Below, one piece after another: positions 14,398 to 19,429 of a stretch of 19,429 bases of DNA; position 1 is the first letter of the stretch; every line of letters begins with the position of its first letter. Source of the stretch: CAZKNJ01 sp964554185 (GTDB taxonomy: Bacteria > 4484-113); contig CAZKNJ010000036.1 of the NCBI GenBank assembly GCA_964554185.1, positions 1 to 19,429 of the forward strand. The letters run 5' to 3'. Both the position numbers and the translations under genes were made by a program. The notes beneath the pieces were generated by a model. That model searched no databases. It worked only from the letters and a program-made list of their open reading frames with translations, and was not told where the DNA came from.

Positions 14398-14905
14398 TTG
14401 CCGTCTCCCCGCCCGGTGGGGCGCTGGGCGGCCGGCTGGACGCCGCGTTGAGGAAGTTCAGCTTCAGGTCCTTGGTGATGCGCGCTAACTCCTCAGCTTC
14501 CGCGGGCATCAGACTGCCCTTAACTTTCTCCGCCAGGTACTCAAAGATGTCAATGCTCTGCTTGGCGCGCGCCATGTCTTGGGTCACTAGGCCGGTGCTC
14601 GGGTTAGCCACCAGCCCCATATACACATAGGCGAACTGGATGATGACGCCCAAGTTGTACTGGATAAACCGCTCTATACCGAGGTCGAAGATGCTGGCCG
14701 CAACCTCTTCCTCCGACAGCTCTTCACCCTCGCCGGCGGCGACGGCAGGCTCGCGCTTCGTGCCCTTTCTGGCCTCCTTGGGAGGCTTCTTTTTCTGGGA
14801 CTTGGGCGGAGATTCTCCGTCGGCGTCCTTCTCGCTGATCACGCGCCGATCCTCGATAACGATCTTCTTTCGTTCTTTTTCGCCGTGTTCGAATTCGTCA
14901 GACAT
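14390..14905 (-). CDS. DUF1844 domain protein
   Basis: This 171-residue protein has a basic, lysine-rich and disordered N-terminus (about 1-60) followed by a DUF1844 domain (about 70-150). The signature segments are GVIIQFAYVYMGLVANPSTG and DMARAKQSIDIFEYLAEKVKG, then LTK/R-type helices to DLKLNFL. The family is short, cytoplasmic and of unknown function. It overlaps kdsA by 8 bases, which suggests translational coupling with KDO synthesis, although a functional link is not established. The C-terminal tail is Pro/Gly-rich. Confidence 0.88.
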   Translation of the reverse strand: MSDEFEHGEKERKKIVIEDRRVISEKDADGESPPKSQKKKPPKEARKGTKREPAVAAGEGEELSEEEVAASIFDLGIERFIQYNLGVIIQFAYVYMGLVANPSTGLVTQDMARAKQSIDIFEYLAEKVKGSLMPAEAEELARITKDLKLNFLNAASSRPPSAPPGGETASG

Positions 14906-14980
14906 GATAGGCGAGGATTTTAGCAGAATGCGGCTTCACGCGCAGAAGTGGGATGTGTACGCCCCGTCGATTGCACCAGG

Positions 14981-15436
14981 CTACAGGTCGGTCAGGCCTT
15001 CGTTGAGGACCACGGGCGTAGCTGCCTGCGGTTCCGACCGCACAGTCATGTCTATGATGAATCCCAGGCTTTCGCCGGTTGAACGGCAGTACCTTGCGGA
15101 CTTGGCAACCTTGTCGTCCAGATTCTCAAACATCGCCAGCCAGTGGGTCAGTTTCTGCAAGTTGGGCCTGGCCTCGCTGAGGATCCTGCAGGCCTTCGCG
15201 CGGTTTTTGGTGCCGAGCGCCTTGTTGATGTCGCTGGTCACGGTCGCGTTGTAGAACTGCAAGTGGTCGCGCACCGTGCGGGCCACGCCGGAGTCCAGCT
15301 CCATTTCCTGGCAGAGCTTCGCCACGGCGTTGGAGAAATGCAGTGCGCACAGCTCCAGGTTCCCGCCGAAAGCGTAGGCTTCAGCGGCACCGGCTGTGCC
15401 GAGACCCCGGTTTATGCCCATACCCTCTGTTGCCAT
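14981..15436 (-). CDS. Helical protein of unknown function
   Basis: I do not recognise this 151-residue protein. After a Gly-rich start (MATEGMGINRGLGTAG) it appears fully helical, with about four amphipathic helices: LELCALHFSNAVAKLCQEM, VARTVRDHLQFYNATV, NRAKACRILSEARPNLQKL and WLAMFENLDDKVAKSARY. A polar tail follows. It lacks the signature of the S23-intervening-type four-helix family. The ATG at 15436 is preferred because GGGAGGT ends 6 bases upstream. A longer reading to 15478 would run against the tRNA. It lies 44 bases after the tRNA and 75 bases before DUF1844 in the same direction. Confidence 0.65.
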   Translation of the reverse strand: MATEGMGINRGLGTAGAAEAYAFGGNLELCALHFSNAVAKLCQEMELDSGVARTVRDHLQFYNATVTSDINKALGTKNRAKACRILSEARPNLQKLTHWLAMFENLDDKVAKSARYCRSTGESLGFIIDMTVRSEPQAATPVVLNEGLTDL

Positions 15437-15479
15437 TAGCGACCTCCCGGCCGGATTCCGACCGGTAATCGGCCTCAAA

Positions 15480-15551
15480 TGGAGATAGGGGGATTCGAAC
15501 CCCCGGCCTCCCGGATGCGAACCGGACGCTCTACCGCTGAGCTATATCCCC
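15480..15551 (-). tRNA. tRNA-Ala (anticodon CGC)
   Basis: On the complement the 72 bases fold as a cloverleaf. The acceptor is GGGGATA/TATCTCC with one G-U pair, the D arm is GCTC-AGCGGTA-GAGC, and the anticodon stem is TCCGG/CCGGG with loop TTCGCAT. There is a five-base variable loop, and the T arm is GGGGG-TTCGAAT-CCCCC. The anticodon CGC reads GCG alanine codons. The discriminator is A and CCA is not encoded, so it must be added after transcription. Confidence 0.95.
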
Positions 15552-15562
15552 GATTCGCTCCT

Positions 15563-15568
15563 ATTATA
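15563..15568 (-). promoter_or_regulatory. -10 element for the tRNA-Ala
   Basis: The complement reads TATAAT, the consensus -10, about 12 bases before the tRNA 5' end. No clear -35 was found. Transcription would start near 15556. Confidence 0.5.
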
Positions 15569-15610
15569 CACCAAAGTAGAGGAGAATTCGGTGCCAAGTG
15601 TCTAGACGGC

Positions 15611-15970
15611 TCATTTCCCGATGAGCATCTTGATGGATACCAGGAGGAAAAAGGCCCCGAATACCCGCTGAAGCGTGAGCGCGGGTAGCTTGTTGGCCCA
15701 TCCGCCGCCGAAATAACCGCCTACAATGAACCCCAAAGCGAGCAGGAGGGCCACCGGTATGTTGATGTTGCCGGCCTTCCAGTACTGGTAAGCTGCGAGT
15801 ATTCCGATGGGCGGCAGCAGCATTCCAATGCTGGTGCCCTGCGCCATTGGCTGCGAGAAGCCGAAGAAGTAGCGCAGCATCGGCACTACCACGAAGCCGC
15901 CGCCCAGGCCCACCAATCCCGCCAGGACTCCGACAACCGCACCGATCACAATGAGAAGCAGACTCGACAT
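15611..15970 (-). CDS. Half-length TauE/SafE-family membrane protein
   Basis: These 119 residues form about four hydrophobic helices and match one half of a sulfite exporter TauE/SafE protein. The family motif is GAVVGVLAGLVGLGGGFVVVP (split here as GAVVGVLAG and LVGLGGGFVVVP), followed by AQGTSIGMLLP and a C-terminal GGYFGGGWANKLP. Full-length members have about 250 residues and two such repeats. The half-size form is known in databases and would have to act as a dimer. Its substrate cannot be read from sequence. GGAGGG lies 7 bases before the ATG. A 6-bp hairpin (GCTCAT/ATGAGC, 15610-15627) overlaps its stop codon. The tRNA gene follows 60 bases downstream. Confidence 0.85.
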   Translation of the reverse strand: MSSLLLIVIGAVVGVLAGLVGLGGGFVVVPMLRYFFGFSQPMAQGTSIGMLLPPIGILAAYQYWKAGNINIPVALLLALGFIVGGYFGGGWANKLPALTLQRVFGAFFLLVSIKMLIGK

Positions 15971-15994
15971 GATTGCGCCCTCCAGATGCGCCTA

Positions 15995-16000
15995 ACTATA
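15995..16000 (-). promoter_or_regulatory. -10 element for the TauE-like gene
   Basis: The complement reads TATAGT, about 25 bases before the ATG at 15970. The -35 region has only a GTCACA-like match at suboptimal spacing. Weak support by eye. Confidence 0.35.
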
Positions 16001-16058
16001 GCGCACGAGACTTTGTGACGGATTTCACGCGTTGGAGGTGCGCCGGTGCGCGGGGTGA

Positions 16059-16067
16059 TGCTATAAT
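16059..16067 (+). promoter_or_regulatory. Extended -10 promoter for the P5C dehydrogenase gene
   Basis: TGC followed by TATAAT is an ideal extended -10 element. Transcription would start near 16074, leaving a leader of about 99 bases. That leader contains a CAGCG-CCAA-CGCTG hairpin flanked by GGCAG/CTGCC segments and ends in AGGAGG before the ATG at 16173. Confidence 0.6.
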
Positions 16068-16172
16068 CTGGCTGAGAAGCTGCACCGTCAATCGGGCCGG
16101 GCAGCGCCAACGCTGATCTGCCGGGGGCAGAGCTTCCGCGGACTTGATTGAATGCACTCAGGAGGATGAACC

Positions 16173-17807
16173 ATGCTTAACGGTCGACCGAATGTACCTA
16201 AGCCCGTTAATGAACCGGTACTCGGCTATGCGCCGGGCTCGCCGGAACGGGCGGCGCTCAAGGCGGAACTCAAACGCCAGAGCCGCAAGGAGATAGAAGT
16301 CCCGCTGGTGATCGGCGGCAAGCGGGTGAAAACGGGTAAGTTCGGCGACTGCCGCTGCCCGCACGACCACGGGCACCTGCTTGGCAAGTACCACCGTGCC
16401 GGCAAGAAGGAAGTGGAGCTGGCGGCGGAAGCCGCCGCGAAGGCCTGGCCTGAATGGGCGCGGATGCCCTGGGAACAGCGCGCCTCCATCTTCCTCAAGG
16501 CCGCCGACCTGCTGGCCGGCCCCTGGCGTGATGCGCTCAATGCCGCCACCATGCTCGCGCAAAGCAAGAATGCTTTCCAGGCGGAGATCGACGCCGCCTG
16601 TGAACTGATTGACTTCTGGCGGTTCAACCCGTGGTATGCGCAGAAGATCTACGAAGAGCAGCCGCCCATCTCCGCCCGCGGCGTGTGGAACTACACCGAG
16701 CAGCGTCCGCTGGAGGGCTTCGTCTTTGCGGTGACGCCGTTCAACTTCACCAGCATTGCTGGCAACCTGCCGACCTCGCCGGCGCTCATGGGCTGCACCG
16801 TGCTGTGGAAGCCCGCGTCCAGCGCGGTTTATACTGCCTGGTACATCATGCAGGTGCTGGAGGCCGCGGGCCTGCCGCCGGGCGTCATCAATATGATCCC
16901 GGGTAGCGGCGGCGAAGTGGGCGACCCGGTGATGGCGCATCCCAGCTTTGCCGGCGTGCACTTCACCGGCTCCACCGCGGTCTTCCAGGGCATGTGGCGC
17001 ACCATCGGCGAGAACATCAAGAACTACAGGACCTACCCGCGCATCGTGGGCGAGACCGGCGGCAAGGACTTCATCTTCATCCACAACTCCGCCGACCTCG
17101 CTGAGGTCGCCACTGCCATCGTGCGCGGAGGCTACGAATACCAGGGCCAGAAGTGCTCGGCGGCATCGCGCGTATACGTACCGGAGAGCAAATGGCCCAA
17201 GCTCAAGCAGATGCTGCTGGACGAGCTGGCCACCATCAAAATGGGCGACGTGCAGGACTTCTCCAACTTCATGAACGCGGTGATTGACCGCAACTCGTTC
17301 AAGAGCATCACCGGTTACATTGACCACGCGAAGAAATCCAAGGACGCCAGCATCATCTTTGGCGGCGGCTACGATGACAGCAAGGGCTACTTCATTGAGC
17401 CCACGCTGATTGAGGCCAATAAGCCCGACTATCTGACGATGGTGGAGGAAGTGTTCGGGCCGGTGGTCACGGTTTACGTTTACCCCGACCGCGAATACGA
17501 GCAGGCGCTGCACCTGTGCGACCAAACCTCGCCCTACGCGCTCACCGGCGCCGTCTTCGCCGACGACCGGCGGGCGGTGAACCTGGCGTACGATGTGCTC
17601 TGGCACGCGTCGGGCAACTTCTACATCAACGACAAGCCCACCGGCGCGGTCGTGGGCCAGCAGCCCTTCGGCGGCAGCCGCGCCAGCGGCACCAACGACA
17701 AGGCCGGCAGCATGCTCAACCTGCTGCGGTGGGTCAGCCAGCGCACGGTGAAGGAGACCTTCGTCCCGCCGAAGGACTACCGCTACCCGTTCCTGGCGGG
17801 CGAGTAG
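16173..17807 (+). CDS. pruA: L-glutamate gamma-semialdehyde dehydrogenase (delta-1-pyrroline-5-carboxylate dehydrogenase)
   Basis: This 544-residue aldehyde dehydrogenase oxidises glutamate semialdehyde to glutamate with NAD+, the second step of proline breakdown. Markers are EGFVFAVTPFNFTSIAGNLP (181-200), FTGST (264-268), the catalytic Glu294 in VGETGGKDF, the catalytic Cys328 in YQGQKCSAASR, and the C-terminal QQPFGGSRASGTNDKAG. The length and motifs fit the eukaryote/Bacteroidetes-type subfamily rather than the PutA-fused type. Proline dehydrogenase is not adjacent. AGGAGG precedes the ATG. After the TAG stop the same frame stays open for 55 more codons. A 598-codon ORF on the other strand is a shadow of this gene. 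Confidence 0.95.
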   Translation: MLNGRPNVPKPVNEPVLGYAPGSPERAALKAELKRQSRKEIEVPLVIGGKRVKTGKFGDCRCPHDHGHLLGKYHRAGKKEVELAAEAAAKAWPEWARMPWEQRASIFLKAADLLAGPWRDALNAATMLAQSKNAFQAEIDAACELIDFWRFNPWYAQKIYEEQPPISARGVWNYTEQRPLEGFVFAVTPFNFTSIAGNLPTSPALMGCTVLWKPASSAVYTAWYIMQVLEAAGLPPGVINMIPGSGGEVGDPVMAHPSFAGVHFTGSTAVFQGMWRTIGENIKNYRTYPRIVGETGGKDFIFIHNSADLAEVATAIVRGGYEYQGQKCSAASRVYVPESKWPKLKQMLLDELATIKMGDVQDFSNFMNAVIDRNSFKSITGYIDHAKKSKDASIIFGGGYDDSKGYFIEPTLIEANKPDYLTMVEEVFGPVVTVYVYPDREYEQALHLCDQTSPYALTGAVFADDRRAVNLAYDVLWHASGNFYINDKPTGAVVGQQPFGGSRASGTNDKAGSMLNLLRWVSQRTVKETFVPPKDYRYPFLAGE

Positions 17808-17975
17808 GGGCGGACTCGCGAAGAGATTGCCGGCCTGATGGCGGGCCTGCTGGCGACCGATTCGCCCCCGCTCGGCACGATGAAACTCACGGATTGGCTC
17901 GACGGCCACCGCGCCACTGTCGGCAGGCGCTATGCCTCCGAGCTGGGGCGGCATTATGGGGCCGAAGGTCGCTAG
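17808..17975 (+). other. In-frame open extension after the pruA stop
   Basis: From the base after the pruA TAG (17805-17807), the same frame runs 55 codons to a second TAG at 17973-17975. The predicted residues are of ordinary composition: EEIAGLMAGLLATDSPPL, then TMKLTDWLDGHR and RRYASELGRHYG. An ATG at 17838 could begin a 45-residue peptide, but its ribosome site is poor. It could be a small gene, a relic of a longer C-terminus, or chance. Confidence 0.3.
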
Positions 17976-17984
17976 AGATCCGGT

Positions 17985-19429
17985 CTAGATTCCGTCCCCC
18001 AGCACGTAGTAGTGACTCCCGAGGCCGACATATAGTAGGCCATCCTCCCCTAGGACCGGGTTTCCACCGTACTCCGTGCCAGACGACACGGCTTGTGACC
18101 ACTTGACCTCCCCGTCAGCTGTCAGGGCATAGACCGTACCCGATGTCGGTGCGACGTAAACCAGCCCGTCTCCACCTATGGCCGAGTTACCCAACACCGA
18201 AGCATCAGTAGTGAACCTCCACTGCACAGCTCCGTCCGGATTGATCGCATAGAGATAGCCAGCGACACTGCCGACATAAACTACGCCGTTATCCGCTGTA
18301 GCGGGGCACGATGATATCCACCCTTCTGTGGTGAACTCCCATTTGAGTGAACCGTCGGGAGAGATTGCATAGATACATCCGTGGTCCCAATCTGGTGGAT
18401 CACTGAACTTGCCGCCCTGGATGCCGACATAGACCGTGCCATCATCTCCTATAGCTGGGCTCGACCATACGGCTCCCGATTCCTCCACCTGCAACTCCCA
18501 CTTTAGTGAGCCGTCTGGATTGAGCGCGAAAACCGTACCTTCGTAGGTGGCTGAGCACACAGTCCCGTCCTCGCCGACAGCAGCTGTAGGGACGATATCC
18601 TCTCCTGCGAAATACGACCAAGTCAGGACGCCATCGGAGTTGAAGGCAAGCAAATAGCCGTCCTGTGTATCGTAGTAACCGTCTCCGGTGCCCACGTATA
18701 TCGTGCCGCCAGCGGCAATTGTGGGGCTGCTGAAGTAGCAGATCTCTGGCAGCTCCGTGTCCCACTTCAATGTGCCGTCCGGGTTCACCGCCATCAAGTG
18801 CGTAGTACTTGTGAAATACACGGTTCCGTCCACGCCTATAGCTGGAGACGAATACTCGGACATTCTCTGGTCTGTTACAGCGAAAACCCACCTGACCGCT
18901 CCGTGGCGATCTATTGCGCTGAGCCCATTCCAAGTGCCGTACTGCATTACATATGCGACTCCATCTGAACTCACAACCGAGTTCCAGCTGAAAGTGCTTT
19001 CGCCTTCTGCCGAGCTGATAACGTTGGACGCTTGCGGCCCAACGTACGGAGTTCGCATAGTATGCCGAGCATCCTTTCCGTGCATGCGCCATTCGCCGCC
19101 CTCCAGCAGAAGCTCTACCGGTTCGGAAGGCCCTCCAGGTTCTCCGAGAAACCCCTCGGGCGTAACCCGGTACAGCGCTCGCCGAGCAAAGGGGATAAGG
19201 TGTGAAAAGCACTTGGCGCCATCGCCGGCTGCGTCCGCCAGCGCCAGCGTGGCAATCTCGGCGTACTTCTCCGCCGGTGATGGTGACCGCTCGACCATGT
19301 AACCGCTGAACTCGGTTTGGAAGTTGGCTGCAATCGCCGTGATGTCGGCGATGTCCACCACGCCGTTGCCGGAACCGTCAATGACGGCCTGGATGGAGTT
19401 GCGGTTGACATCTTCTTCTGGGACGGCTT
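17985..19429 (-). CDS. Partial dockerin-like/PQQ-type beta-propeller protein (5' end outside window)
   Basis: The frame is open to the window edge, so the N-terminus is missing. About 480 residues are visible. The first 40 contain a dockerin-like EF-hand loop (DGSGNGVVDIADITAIAANF) leading directly into a fibronectin-III-like stretch (GYMVERS to EPGGPSEPV). About 350 residues of repeats then carry the blade motifs DGTVYVG, NPDGxLKW and SSPAIG/xDGT, as in PQQ enzyme-like and outer-membrane BamB-type propellers (about eight blades). WRMHGKDARHTM is typical of the entry to such propellers. It probably binds or scaffolds outside the cell rather than acting as a dehydrogenase, since no quinoprotein active-site residues are evident. 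A GTG at 19361 is an internal codon, not the start. It converges on the pruA extension with a 9-base gap. Confidence 0.85.
   Translation of the reverse strand, partial: AVPEEDVNRNSIQAVIDGSGNGVVDIADITAIAANFQTEFSGYMVERSPSPAEKYAEIATLALADAAGDGAKCFSHLIPFARRALYRVTPEGFLGEPGGPSEPVELLLEGGEWRMHGKDARHTMRTPYVGPQASNVISSAEGESTFSWNSVVSSDGVAYVMQYGTWNGLSAIDRHGAVRWVFAVTDQRMSEYSSPAIGVDGTVYFTSTTHLMAVNPDGTLKWDTELPEICYFSSPTIAAGGTIYVGTGDGYYDTQDGYLLAFNSDGVLTWSYFAGEDIVPTAAVGEDGTVCSATYEGTVFALNPDGSLKWELQVEESGAVWSSPAIGDDGTVYVGIQGGKFSDPPDWDHGCIYAISPDGSLKWEFTTEGWISSCPATADNGVVYVGSVAGYLYAINPDGAVQWRFTTDASVLGNSAIGGDGLVYVAPTSGTVYALTADGEVKWSQAVSSGTEYGGNPVLGEDGLLYVGLGSHYYVLGDGI

Noticed and set aside
16158..17954. 598-codon minus-strand ORF opposite pruA
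   Set aside because: Arg/Gly/Val/His-rich shadow frame of a GC-rich gene. The plus-strand pruA has all catalytic motifs and a ribosome site.
17516..18106. 196-codon plus-strand ORF crossing the end of pruA
   Set aside because: Very Arg-rich, off-frame shadow of pruA continuing into the gap.

Overview
The window comes from a bacterial chromosome that is moderately GC-rich and has no phage, IS, CRISPR or plasmid signature. It carries a metal-dependent type KdsA (Kdo synthesis), so the host is probably a diderm with LPS-type lipid A. An SDR-type threonine dehydrogenase, a eukaryote/Bacteroidetes-type P5C dehydrogenase, a DUF1844 protein and a dockerin-like motif fused to a PQQ-type propeller are consistent with an uncultured environmental phylum. 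Armatimonadota or a relative is my guess, with low confidence.

Layout. (1) 84-3311, minus: three tightly coupled genes for membrane-anchored or membrane-spanning proteins that I cannot name. By eye they look less GC-rich than the housekeeping genes. (2) 3491-3802, plus: an ArsR-type repressor. (3) 3826-6282, minus: an apparent operon of a secreted BtrH/C39-like protein lacking obvious catalytic residues, a squalene-cyclase-like alpha/alpha-toroid protein whose start codon is unclear, and a small four-helix membrane protein. (4) 6386-9045, plus: a solo molbindin, a membrane-anchored YbhB/PEBP protein with a strong internal start, purM, and a small putative lipoprotein. (5) 9394-11685, plus: tdh and kbl, which together convert threonine to glycine and acetyl-CoA, behind a good promoter and an 86-nt leader. 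(6) 11700-15551, minus: tRNA-Ala(CGC), a helical unknown protein, DUF1844, kdsA and a ClC-CBS transporter. (7) 15611-15970, minus: a half-length TauE/SafE protein. (8) 16173-17807, plus: the P5C dehydrogenase. (9) 17985 to the window edge, minus: a dockerin-like/PQQ-propeller protein cut by the window end.

How they fit together. The clear metabolic functions are amino-acid catabolism (tdh-kbl, pruA), purine synthesis (purM), outer-membrane sugar synthesis (kdsA) and anion transport (ClC, TauE-like). The least explained parts are the two minus-strand cassettes at 84-3311 and 3826-6282. They are the best places to look for something undescribed, but nothing in the sequence alone proves a new system. 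All -10/-35 sites, hairpins and starts were read by eye, and no database search was run.
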